Source of the DNA: Daphnia pulex
Lineage: Eukaryota > Arthropoda > Branchiopoda > Diplostraca > Daphniidae
DNA: 64,000 bases
Reading direction: 5' to 3'
Assembly (NCBI RefSeq): GCF_021134715.1
Contig: NC_060021.1
Span: 3,410,001-3,474,000 of the forward strand
A model generated the notes under the pieces. The model was not told where the DNA came from, ran no database searches, and worked only from the letters and a program-made list of their open reading frames with translations. Shown here piece after piece: positions 25,301 through 34,914 of this stretch (positions are counted from its first letter, which is position 1; each line of letters opens with the position of its first letter). The position numbers were made by a program, and so were the translations under genes.

Positions 25301-25494
25301 TACCTTCTCAACGGGGATCTCTCCCTATAACTGAATTCTTCTCTAGCTTCCGGATAGTAAGGATCATACCAGCTGTAGGGACGCTCCCGACCCTGATCGT
25401 AACCTAACGGGCCTGGATTGTCAAAGCGATAGGCAAAACGATGGTCATCGGGGCCATTTGGGAACTCCCACCTGTCACGAGGGTGTCTTGGCAT
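22030..25494 (-). CDS. DIRS gag-reverse transcriptase-RNase H polyprotein
   Basis: This 1154-aa frame has these parts. Residues 1-130 are Tyr/Pro/Arg-rich. About 205-400 is a gag-like helical region, followed by an Arg-Gly-rich stretch (RGRGRRGF, RGTRGRGG). Reverse transcriptase has KLDLKDAYLTVPV and the catalytic VVYLDDFLI near residue 678. RNase H begins near 838 (EIFSDASRSGWG) and contains HLDNSTAVCYINKGG. A tail from about 985 (DLFSSFW, AFPPFALL, VCPVWPAQPW) matches the region often labelled methyltransferase-like in DIRS elements. Gag and RT are in one frame here, whereas many DIRS elements separate them. The frame is intact. Confidence 0.93.
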   Translation of the reverse strand: MPRHPRDRWEFPNGPDDHRFAYRFDNPGPLGYDQGRERPYSWYDPYYPEAREEFSYRERSPLRRYSNPPDPHHYGGSYGPYDYADVYRRRPDYDPQSYPTHGDFLQNDEENVEDLVPEESQEEEWEGDDEDLVVIRRPWRPRSGNSNTDGKTNTSQTTVVGSSGTGTSGASTNRDGANESRQNAPTEASTEHALVPEPRVQTQQPDDETRIIPLSIIPGQICQEIASLLASGVSTAESKEISKSFQLKFEEEDLSILPPKLDGWMSRRAKEKGVFKLVSAREEALVKTQLKIMDIGLPLIDMYTRLSALNDESRETARMRGSIQAALRQWGRAFAHISKKRREAVVSVTDPRVGYLLKDDNVFVSGKEARELLFTGKFLDLMLKEANQDETLARRDKAVAAATRGRRNPVRSTRRDQPRDTPGRQVHFADHQQSDRGRGRGRRGFVDFRGTRGRGGASRRYELSPLIPSSPYSCSQFPESVKVGARLLDFAHVWATVTDDPWVLNTVKNGLAINFLSQPAQNFLPHDVVMSDEMQSVCNSELSSLLKKGAVTEVTDGSEGFVCSFFCVPKKSGGFRPIVNLKPLNRFIVYEHFKMENLETVRYLVREGDWFIKLDLKDAYLTVPVNSSQQKYLRFAWKGRVYQFRCMAFGLSPAPRIFTKILKVAVAFLRRRGIRIVVYLDDFLIMNDSEEGARADLETVLRLLQSLGFLINWEKSVTTPSRVMEYLGTVIDSVRLSFALPPIKVQEVKKMCTNALNTGQVPLRDVASILGNFTWAIPTIPFAQSHYRSMQRFYINESQKALGDLSVKCVLSVGARSDLEWWVANLEEANGKEFFPKIADIEIFSDASRSGWGAVCDGITTRGPWTTDQSTLHINCLELLGALYALQSFSKNAHGLSIRIHLDNSTAVCYINKGGDTKSTELTKIAKELTSFCEQREISIVATHLAGVLNIKADRESRATSDASDWMLDRAIFRKLQIVWPTEIDLFSSFWNAQLPAYVSWRPQPESTAINAFSINWSGRMGYAFPPFALLSKCLEKIRKEAANIVMVCPVWPAQPWFPVLLELACDVPVLLQPVPSLLTSAKGEPHPLLETGALQLAAWMLSGESSVGRDFRNQWSIYSWPATELQHIRHTSRHGDVGIIGVFDGVRIPCRTL

Positions 25495-25648
25495 TTTACT
25501 ACGATTCTACTAAGGAATCACGGAAAGCGAGAAGCGAATCACGTTGAATAAACTGGAATTGAATAACTGCAAATGAAATTAGGGTCGACGAAAGAAACTT
25601 TGTTTTAGCGACACAAGTTTAAGCGACGACCTACTCTGACAAGAGCTT

Positions 25649-25743
25649 AAAAAAGTCTGATCGGAAAGGGGCGTTGCAAGGGGTGAAGTAACCTCAAAAC
25701 TTTAAAGAGCTTAAATAAATATCGTCTACACCCTTAGGGTCGA
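25649..25743 (-). repeat. DIRS right inverted terminal repeat, shared part
   Basis: It is complementary to 20617-20711. The outermost 24 bp (25744-25767) read, inverted, ATTATACCTACGAAAGTAAC and recur in the internal complementary region. Confidence 0.9.
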
Positions 25744-28700
25744 AAGAGTTACTTTCGTAGGTATAATCTCCAAGTTTCGTGAAAATGCTGAAATTGTTTT
25801 GCTATTCACCAGAAGAAACAAATGTTAATACAAAAATGGGTGAAATACAAATTTAAAAATCAACCAAAAACTACTTGCCCTAAGCAATAAATCTGCTCCA
25901 AGATTTCTATTGACTGTGATTTTTAGACCAGGGAAATTGGGAAAATCGTACACCGAATTGATTATAGGTTTATTATTGGGTGAAGTTATGAACGCGATGA
26001 GTGTTGAGCTGTAGGCTTGAACAAGAACGAAACATCCCAGACACCACGCCGCAGCAGCTAAACGAATCGCTAGTTGTCTATTTCCGCAATATGCACCTTA
26101 TTAGAATAAATGCCATCCGATAACTTCACATCATTTCTTATTTTTTGATAAGTCCGAATCGTAACATTAATTGTGTACCTTGGGAAAGAAGAACGCCGAT
26201 GACGTAGTCGATTATTTGAAAACTGTCTCTGAAATTCATTCGCGATGGCTTACATCTCATTCGTTTATTCATGGCGATAATACACTTGCTCAAACCTAAA
26301 AGACTTGCCATGACTGTTGGTACTGATAGACAAATGTATATCCACACCTTAAATTGTTTGGTGAAAATTTGTATTAATTAAGTAAGGTGGTATTAGATGT
26401 TATAAATAGATTCTTTTCTTACCTCGGTTCTCATGGGCTGAATCAAAGCGCCAATGTTAGTAGAAGCATTAGGGATTGGTATAAGGATTCTAAAAGAACC
26501 GGACAACCACGGAGATGAAAAATCTGCATTTTTAAATCACTCTACTGATTCGACTAAAGCCCCGAGATACAATTCAGCCTCCTGAAATGAAAAATGTAAA
26601 ATATGTTGGATGTAATTTTTTTATTTTGTAACTTTAATGATGTTAAATGAGAGTTAACTCCTTGACGTAAGAAAGTCATTCCTCCTCGTTGATTTGGCAA
26701 ATCATCTACGATCATATTAGGTCCAGTCATTGGGATGTATGAATATCTACATGAAAGATGCATTATAAGGAATATGATTCTCTGCCAAATAAAATATAAA
26801 ATTGGCGCAGTTATACGTGAAATTGTAGCGAAGAGAAAGCCAATCAAGGGAAAGAGGAACGGGTCCCGCAGTCTGGACGACATTGCCAGTCGAATTTCTT
26901 TTCACTTCGTTCACCCGGAAGCTTTACACGTTCCAAAAAACTAAAATAAGTAATTCAACAAGCATTGAATGGCTTTATCAAACATGTCTTACTGGACTAG
27001 CGATTAAGCGAAGATGCTTCTCGTTAAGTGAATTCATTTCCTGCTTAGGCAAAGCATCACGAAGCAACACGTCACCGACTTTTTTTGCATTGGTACTGCA
27101 AAGAAAAGTAAAAAGAACGAATGGCAATAATCGCATCATCGTTACTTCGTGACTGCCATGGTGTTCAGCGATATTGGAAGCTTTTATATGTTTGTAAGTT
27201 ATTGATTTTTAATTTTTCAAATACCAAAGAAATCTGAAATATGATGTTTTTTTATTTTACAACCCTATTGCCATGGATACGAATTAAATTTTTTCGCCCA
27301 CCTTTTCTGTTATTTCAAAAGATTGTACATCTTCCATTTGCCAAGTGAAACTACACAATTGATAATTATTAGCAATTTCATGTCGTTGTAGAACAGGAAA
27401 TCACTGTGGCAATCATAGAGTTACATATTCGATGTATACTTTATGATATCGATTGCGCAAATCACATACCATATTTGTCTTGCTGTGAGTATCAGTTGAG
27501 ATTTGACCACTACTGAGACAATAAAAATCTAAAATAATTTGTGGTGCCCAGATATATAAGTGCATAATTATTCTTCAAATAGGATGAATTGAACCAAAAT
27601 AATTTAGAAACATCAAATAATGTCATACCTATAATTTTTCTAAAATTCAGCTTTATCTTTATTTCTCTTTCAACTTTATCAAGTTTGAGTGGGGAATTAT
27701 ATGGCTAGAGAACTTGGCCAATCTTGTTATTACTCAAAAGCTTATTACTGAGATGGGAGAAGAAATTAATGTTGAAACATATCCGTTGTCACGGAGACAC
27801 GGGCAAAGTGAAAAAATCAAATATATAGTGATCGATCGCTTGCTGGGTAAGCGGACGTCACTAAAACTCTAGGTTCGTGCTCGGGGATCTAAAACTCGGG
27901 GAATGGACTCGGGCGTCGCCATTTTTTCCGAGTTTTATTGAATTTCGAATCTTATTCACAAGAAAAAGCAAGGGAAATTTCTCATCTCGGCTATTAAATT
28001 ATTTTTTTAAACAATTAAAAATAACTATAACAGATAGAAAATCCCGGATTTCACCATTTGAGTTCCGCAAAATTAAAAAAAAAATAGTTTATTTGGGGGA
28101 CTGGCTGCGATGCCTCAGTCAATATTTCCCAAAAAATTAAAACCCCCAAAACCCCCAAACGGCATGAGTTGTGGACTAATTGTTAATACAAAAAAATGCA
28201 ATGTATATTTTTATTATAATGATGTGTAAAATACCTGCTTGAACCCACTAGACAACTTAGAGAACAGCGAAAACAAACAAAATAATAAATATGTTAAATA
28301 TAATTCATGAGTTCATTAAAGTTGTACAAACAACTTATCATTATTTTTCTCTTTATTCAAATTTATTTTTAATTCGCGTAGGAGATAGTGGGTGAACACA
28401 TAAAATTAATGGGAAAAAGTCAAACTTGATTTTCTATTTCGTTGTACACCCACTATCAATATTAACTTTATAAAGCTCATCGTTTTAATTTTTAAAGCTT
28501 TCCGCGTCGTTCTAGTTTTACCCGTTACAAGTTATAACCCTATAAAGAAACCTAATTTACATATAACTATACGGAGCGTTCCAAAACTTATGGCTCGTTA
28601 AAAAACCTTATATTTCCGTGAATGAAAAAATCTAAAAAAAAATAGCTTTATCCTATCCCTAATGGCTACGTAAAAAAAATTGGTAGCATTCCGACAAAAA

Positions 28701-28894
28701 TTGTTTTTTTTTGGGAAGCTGAGAAATACGCCTTTTTCCATAAGGTTCTCTTGCGCGTTCCAAAACGTTAGGTACGCTCTGCACAAATTTTAATCTAAAG
28801 GTGAGAAATCATACAAAAGAAGGGGGTAATTTGGTTGGTAGAATCCAAATAGATGATAAACCGATTCAAACCAAAATACCAATAAACTAATATA

Positions 28895-29440
28895 CAGTGG
28901 GTACCGAAAGTATCCGTACGGCTGAGAGGATCAGTAGGGAAAACGCGTTTTTCGAAACGCTCCCAAAAATAGAATTCTCGGTGGAATTCAATAAATTTTT
29001 TTCAAAGGTTAATAATATTAGGGCGGGGTATCATGTGATTTTTTTTGGGAATTTTTCAACAACGCGATATGTGGTTTTTATCGCGTTGCGGAATTATCCG
29101 TACGGCCAAGAGGCCTAGTAGGGAATGGGTTTACTTTGGAGGCCTGTCATTCGGTATCTACGTAATATTATAGGGTGGGAAAGTTCTTAAAAAAGAGCTG
29201 CATTAGCTCGATGTGTGGTCATAAGATCACATTTTTCAAGTTTCATTTATAGTAATGAAATCGTAATTGAAAACACGAATTATAAGTTTTCCGTTTTCTC
29301 CCCTTCGATTCCCCCTCGCCAGTGTTGCCATATCTCAAAATCTCTTTCTTCCCTTGGACGGAAGAGGGAGAAAGAGAATGGTTAAATATTTTGGGATATG
29401 GCAACACTGGTGATGGGGAATCGAAGGGAAAAAATCCCTT
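28895..29440. mobile_element. Tc1/mariner-like fragment at a deletion point
   Basis: It begins CAGTGGGTACCGAAAGTATC right after TA, with a second related motif (TTATCCGTACGGCCAAGAGG) at about 29091. Similar interior sequence (ACAACGCGATATG) occurs at 16521 and 44042. It occupies the place where unit II has 4.5 kb including the third IR gene. No intact transposase is seen. Confidence 0.55.
29301..29428. repeat. 128-bp hairpin element
   Basis: CCCTTCGATTCCCC with CAGTGTTGCCATATC on the left is inverted on the right as GATATGGCAACACTG with GGGGAATCGAAGGG. The arms are about 38 bp. Probably a small MITE. Confidence 0.75.
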
Positions 29441-29574
29441 AGAAGCTATTATGTAAGCTTTTAACATTTAACTTGGAATGTATACACAGTAAAAAATTAT
29501 AACCTAAATTACCGATTAGCGGTACCCTCCACTGTCTCTTTTTTCGGTAGTAAAAATATCCGAATCTGGATTCC

Positions 29575-29830
29575 TGTCTTTTGGGGATAATTTGTCGGAT
29601 AATCGGCAAGGTTTTTTTTAAGTGCGGTGAAATGGATCTCAGGGGCCTCCTTACTGCTTGTGAAGCAGCTATTATCCCCCAAAAGGTAGTCAACTCTGGG
29701 ATTCGTAAAATGGACGACAGACTCTCGGCGTTTTTTAAAACATGGGCAAACACCTGGCCTGCTGTAGGCTCGCCTGAACCAAACGACTCATTCTGCTTGT
29801 CGTGGCCTTCTCCGACGTAGCAATCCGCGC
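29575..29830 (-). pseudogene. Old DIRS gag relic, unit I
   Basis: The minus-strand translation in shifting frames includes VFAHVLKNAESLSS, alignable with AFAHISKKRREAVVS in the gag region of the intact DIRS element (near 24470). Nucleotide similarity is visible around CTCGCGGGCCTCCTT. Stops and indels are frequent. It is present in both units, so it predates the duplication. Confidence 0.6.
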
Positions 29831-30473
29831 TTATTAAAGATCTATCAAAGGAGGCCGCTGTCCATAATTTTAAGTTGGGTTCATATTAAACTTCTTCCAT
29901 CTCCTGGGCCGCTTAAATCACGCCTTAATTATTGGCTAAAATGAATCATGAATCCGGTTATTTGGTTATTTGGGAGGCATTTGTATTTCCAAAGACTGGA
30001 AACTGTCAAACGTTCATAATTTTAGGTTTTTTGTCACGTATTACATAAGAGAATTACTGGAACATACAGAAATAATGAATCCCTAGTCTAATACTAGGAT
30101 ATCTGTCCGCCATGATCGTGTTAATGATTGCGGGCGCCACGGACATATTATGCTTAAAGTCCCTAGTGAAAAAATTACTTACTGGAAAACAGTTTGATCG
30201 AATGCGTTCATATTTGATATTGTAACGTGAGATATAATCAGTTATTAACGTTTTATCACGGGGTTTTATTATAAATTTCATTTCTATTACCTGTTTTATT
30301 ATGGGTGAAAAAAAATGCAACTAAATTTTTGAAGTATATTTCAAAAACTTAATTTGATTGGAAAATTTATTTTGTTCAATAATCTACACTGTCTGAAAGA
30401 AGTTGAGGATAATATATCTGAAGTCCTCGTTAGCAACTTGATTATCAAACATTTAATTGGATTTGACTAATAA

Positions 30474-30535
30474 ATGGTCTAGTGGTTAGATTTTCGGGCC
30501 ACAGATCAATTCGTCATAAGTAATGGCGCGGACAC
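30474..30535 (+). ncRNA. tRNA-like A-box remnant
   Basis: ATGGTCTAGTGGTTAGATTT resembles a tRNA A box. No proper B box follows. The same remnant is at 57034 in unit II. Confidence 0.3.
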
Positions 30536-30570
30536 ATTTTTTCCCCAAGTAGGCTGCGTAAATTAAAGTA

Positions 30571-31382
30571 GGGGAGAGCGGGGCTAAAAGGCCTGGGGGC
30601 AGGTCGCTCTTTCCTAATTATTTAGCACTATATTTAATTTTAAAAATTGAGTTTTTTACCATGTGTGCATCATTATCATGCGCACTAATATTGGAAATTT
30701 CAAGAATGTATGACAAGCCGTTCTGAAGATGTGAAGTAAAAACACTTTTTGACTTTTCTTATTTAAGATTTTTCGAAAAGCTTTTTCATATAATTTCTTT
30801 TGGAATAACGAAAGAACTATTTAAAAATACTAGTGAAATAGAGAATTTTATCGTTTATCGACTATATGCAAAGGCGTAAACAGAAAATTAAATTATAGTG
30901 GCTTAAAATATATTTTTTGTAAACCACCTTGTTGGGGCTATTTCTGCCTTTCACCGTAGGGCTAGTTGGCTTATGGAAAATTGCCATTGCTATGAATAAC
31001 TTAATTTTTGAATTAGCTCAAATTACGTATGGATATTAAAAACTAAGCAAGGGAATTATATCAAATCCACCCTGACAAAATAAATCGTTGTTATTATGAT
31101 TTATTTGATCAAATCGAGGTTTCATCAACCCCGGTGTAGGCTGTTCTCCCATTAGAATTACAGTGAAAGCCAACTAGTCCCGTTGAAGGGGCATGTTGCG
31201 TCATTTTTCTTTTGGTTTTATAACTTTAATAACGCTAGAATTGTAACTAATGAAATTTTCAAAAAATATGTTCAAGATAAAAGAATTTTTGGTCTTTTTT
31301 TAAGACCAAAAGATATAAAAAAAAGATGGAAATGGGAGGGAAAATAGAACAATTTGTGTCAACCCTTACTACTACTCTTCCC
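30571..31382. mobile_element. TA-flanked GGGGAGA-type element, copy 3
   Basis: The element has left end GGGGAGAGCGGGGCTAAAAG, right end inverse GGGAAGAGTAGTAG and TA flanks at 30569-30570 and 31383-31384. Unit II (57128 region) has the empty site with a single TA. It is 812 bp with no coding frame. Confidence 0.85.
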
Positions 31383-32706
31383 TAGTTTGTAATATTTTAT
31401 GCCAATTATTCAAAAAAGGGACTTGTATATTTTTCGTAAACCAAAGCGAGATCGTCCCCACGTTGCACTAACGCTACTTCTCTATCATGATGTATAGCGA
31501 TTTATTTATTTCAAATAAACCACGGGTTTTAACCCCGTATCTGGTGGAACGCATATTTTTGGGTATATTTCATATTATGAAAAAATCATTTAGTTTAATG
31601 GAATGATTGTTATGTTTTATCAAGTCTCACAACAAAACGATACACTTATATATTAGAAATGGAAAAAAAAACATTCATTTCAACAGAGTCACTCGGAGTC
31701 GCAGCTAGATTGCAATCTGTCTTTGCAGACTGCAGAGATAAAAACACGGAGCACACCTGCAAGCCTTCTGTCTGTCTGTAAAAAACCCCCTGCTAAGCTT
31801 TTCTCGCTCATATCCGGTTATATATCCGTAAGTCTCTATGTAAAAATCTGTATGTATAAACGACCATGCACTAATGTTTTCGAGCGTTCTAATATCATGG
31901 CAAGTGTCTTCAGTGTCTGTTGTTGTTGTTCTAAAACTCTGCACGCAATTATTGGAGCCAGAGCGTCACTGTTTCTGTTCGTGCTTACCAGATGTTGAAT
32001 GACACGTCGACGAAAAACGAATAGCCACGTAGAGCTCTAACGAAATCCCGCTGCCAAATACAATTCTCATTTGAGTATTTGACGTGAATAAAAAGGGAAT
32101 TAAATTGATTGTGGCCATACCAGTCGAGCACCGCATCGCTGGCAGCAGCTTCTACTATACGTCTACACCACTACTAGTTACGTAATGGTCATCCTCCTTC
32201 AAACTAATTGAGACAAGAAAACAAAACAAAAACAAGTTTATTAAATATCGATGAAGGACGAGCGGCTATAATGTATTTGGATCATTTCCGTCACACCCGA
32301 GTTTTCAATTAGAGCATATTTAAAAGTTTTCCAACTTTTTGCTTGCAAAGATGTGTTCTTACATAAGCATTTAATATTTTCATTTCTGCCGGTTGGCGAC
32401 AAAATCAGTGAAAGTATTTCTTTAAATTTGACCATGGTTCTCGAGACCGCTCGAGACTAATTTAAATACGATTATTCCATATTGAGGATTGCCAAGGTGC
32501 GCAGCAAACTAACGAGATGGAATCAGTTGCGAAATCATTGATTGCGCAATGAGCGCGACGAAAGACGGGCGAAAAGGATGAAGGTAGTTCTTTTCAAGGA
32601 AGTAAATTCAGACCAACGCCCTGATTGCTAACGTATATATAAGCCTGCAATCCATTGCAGAATTGTGTGTTGCGCTAACCAAGTTTCCATTCTTAACACA
32701 AACAAT

Positions 32707-32990
32707 ATGCGTTTCCTCGTAAGTTGCTTTGTATATTTTGTAAATTATTCAATTTAATTTGAAATGTTTTGGCGCTATAACAGGTCGTTTTCACTTTGCT
32801 TATTGTCGCCTCCGCATCGGCTGCACCCGCTTCCGCTGGTAGTCTGACTCATTTACTGGGAATAGAATCCGCCTACAAACCTCTTCAAGTTGCATACCGG
32901 CGGTATGACTTCACCAGCAATCCTAGATCGCCTCTCAAATTCTTTCATTCTGCGGAATCCGCGGAATCACGGGAACTGTACTTCGACTGA
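32707..32990 (+). pseudogene. Secreted peptide, unit II copy with premature stop
   Basis: The two-exon plan is the same as at 5765: exon 1 32707-32718 (MRFL), exon 2 from 32784. The reading frame hits TGA at 32986-32988 where the unit I gene has GGA (Gly), truncating the chain after ELYFD. The sequence beyond still encodes the remaining tail if read through. The promoter and splice sites look intact, so it may still be transcribed. Confidence 0.8.
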
Positions 32991-33340
32991 CAAAAGCTGA
33001 TAACAAAAGAAGAGAAAATGAAGTACGTCCTTTCCCTCCTTCACGGCCTTCGTCCCAATCCGATTTTCTAGGCTACTCCGGCACGCCCAGCATAACCTTT
33101 TTCTCATAAAAGTGAATAAGGTTGATAAGCAAATCAGAACAGCCTCTTTGTTCCCATCTCAGATCCATTTCCCGTTTCTGTGTTAATGCAGAGCTGTCAA
33201 ATGATGGAAAACATTCAAGTCTTGTCTTGAAATGCAAATAAAAATCCCATTTGGCCATTTACATCATTTTTGTAAACTGAAACGTCAGATAATTAAGCTT
33301 TATCCCTCAAGATGTGCTAATAATTTCCCTTTGCAAAATA

Positions 33341-33412
33341 ATAAGACAATATAATAATAATAAATAAATAATAATAATAATAAATTATAATAAATAATAA
33401 ATAATAAGACAA
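33341..33412. repeat. AAT microsatellite
   Basis: About 70 bp of imperfect AAT/AATA repeats, expanded only in unit II. Confidence 0.85.
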
Positions 33413-33827
33413 AATAATTTCAAAATGAAGACCTGATGAAAACAATTTGTTTGATTAGTTTTTTTCTTTAGCACCGGTATTATTTATGTTTAGATTTTTT
33501 CTTGTTGGGATTATCTTTTATTTTTAAAAATGGAAACATTATTGATCATAATTTGAATGTTGCGTGTCGGAAGGTGTCTCTACAATTTTAAATGGAATTG
33601 TTGCCAACATTTTGCCTCGGCTGTTTCATTTAATTATAGATTTTTCTTTTCTAGCCTAATGGACAAGAAAAGCTATCGATGACACTTTGTCTGCTCCCCC
33701 GTTTTCAAAATCTTTAAAAATTAATTTAAAATTCCACAGATAATCAAATAATTCGCCTTTAAAATGAAATTAGGTTCCAAGTAGATTTTTTAAACCCACA
33801 GATATTCCAAGAAAGATATAAAGAATG

Positions 33828-33899
33828 AAGTCTCACCGAGATTTGAACTCGAACTTCCATATTCAGAGTCTGTAGTGCTAACATTTACACCATGAAACT
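33828..33899 (-). pseudogene. tRNA-Gln pseudogene
   Basis: Counterpart of the intact tRNA at 6869. The CTG anticodon remains, but the anticodon stem (ACAGA against TATGG) and D arm (TGGTGTAAATGTTA) are damaged and the A box is altered. Confidence 0.8.
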
Positions 33900-34352
33900 T
33901 TAAGAAAAATAGTTTATTAGAATCAAATCACTGAAGGTCATATGGTTAAGCTGAAAGTCCCACAAATTAAATATTTTAATTTACTATTCGATAACAAACA
34001 TCAAATTACGTAAGACGAAATCATTTTCTTTCTTTTCCACTATTTTGTACGTGCTTAACAGCAATTGTATTGTGGGGCCGAAGGCGAAAACCGCCAGTTG
34101 GATGCGAATATTTGTCAACTTTGTATATTTTTTAGTTGTTTAAATTAATGTCATGTAATAAATCTAAAAAAATCACACCATCAGCAAAAGAAATTGAAGG
34201 ACTCGCCAAGCATTGTAATCATAGTTATTAAGTTTAAACTTAACTCCTCTCTTCAAAACCTATTATTTTTTGTGTATCTCATCTCGATCCACTCAATCAA
34301 TAAAAATTCAAGAAAGAAAAGAAACATATAATGTATGCAAGCAACAAACGAT

Positions 34353-34398
34353 CGCGATTGAATGTTTCGCGATTGAATGTTTCGCGATTGAATGTTTA
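34353..34398. repeat. Three copies of a 15-bp tandem repeat
   Basis: CGCGATTGAATGTTT occurs three times in a row. The unit I equivalent (7396) has one copy. Confidence 0.9.
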
Positions 34399-34914
34399 CT
34401 GTGAAATAGGCATAGTAACGAGATTGACCGATTTCTCTAGCCATAATTTACCTCTCAATCCTGGGGATAGTTTTTGCAGGAAACATAGAACGGTTTTCAT
34501 TTTATTCGTCGCGTTACTCCTCATTGTTTATGTTGCAATTGATTATGTTTTATCAATCGACATGCAATAACTATCTGGACGCCATATAAATTATTGCTTG
34601 CATTTTTTAAATATTTTTGAAAATCATTCCGGTACTTGGTAATGCTCAAATCTAAACTCAGACGCACAACCCGATGAATATGCTATGTCAACTATGCAAT
34701 ATAAAGATCATGGCGTTGAATGAAATTGAATGCATCACTTTAATTACGTCTAATTTCCACAGGAGATTTTGTGTTACTATGACGACAGGAAAAGATTATA
34801 ACAAAAGAATCACAAACGAAAATACAGCCAATTTTGTAATAATTGTTACCTATAGGCCTACAGTTGGGCAAAAGAAGACAAATTTTTCAAGAATGGAATA
34901 ACCTTCTGTTTGGG

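Larger units (their letters stand above)
20548..25767 (-). mobile_element. Complete DIRS-type retrotransposon
   Basis: This 5,220-bp element has the full DIRS layout in minus orientation: right terminal repeat, gag-RT-RNase H frame, tyrosine recombinase frame, internal complementary region, left terminal repeat. The host exon sequence is uninterrupted in unit II, so the ends are exact. Only the trinucleotide AAT (ATT on the coding strand) is shared at the edges, so there is no longer target duplication. That fits integration by a tyrosine recombinase of a circular intermediate. Both large reading frames are open, which suggests a recent insertion. Confidence 0.95.
19476..27139 (-). pseudogene. 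Ionotropic receptor, unit I copy, split by DIRS element
   Basis: Nine exons correspond to the intact unit II gene: exon 1 26993-27139 (signal peptide, KHLRLIASP) through the final exon ending at the 19476 stop (M4 helix, SAFSLLINGICVSF). Exon 2 lacks 2 nt compared with unit II, shifting the frame before the ligand-binding lobe. Exon 7 (25801 down to 20459) is split by the 5.2-kb DIRS element between 20547 and 25768, at a Gly-Asp/Ser position. The other exons remain open. I infer that the frameshift and the insertion each inactivate it; which came first is unknown. Confidence 0.93.
5229..32156 (+). repeat. Segmental tandem duplication, unit I
   Basis: Unit I aligns collinearly and in the same orientation with unit II (32179-57955). 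Matching landmarks are 5239/32189, the secreted-peptide exons 5765/32707, tRNA-Gln 6869/33828, IR exon 4 at 9420/36643, a shared repeat at 13078/41770, IR stop codons 19476/46827, and the end at 32156/57955. Only about 22 bp separate the units. Differences are mostly discrete insertions plus scattered substitutions and small indels. Confidence 0.9.

Noticed and set aside
28895-29130. CGTACGG-containing repeats as a possible full Tc1/mariner element
   Set aside because: Only one clear terminus is present. The second motif is in direct, not inverted, orientation, so I list it as a fragment only.
30054-30320. Open frame on the minus strand conserved in unit II (56594-56860)
   Set aside because: Conservation is explained by the recent duplication. 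Indels shift the frame between units and no domain is seen.
31705-31998. Open frames on both strands (about 80-91 codons) near the end of unit I
   Set aside because: The frame is broken in the unit II counterpart (57480-57800) and has no motif, splice context or codon bias. Probably chance.
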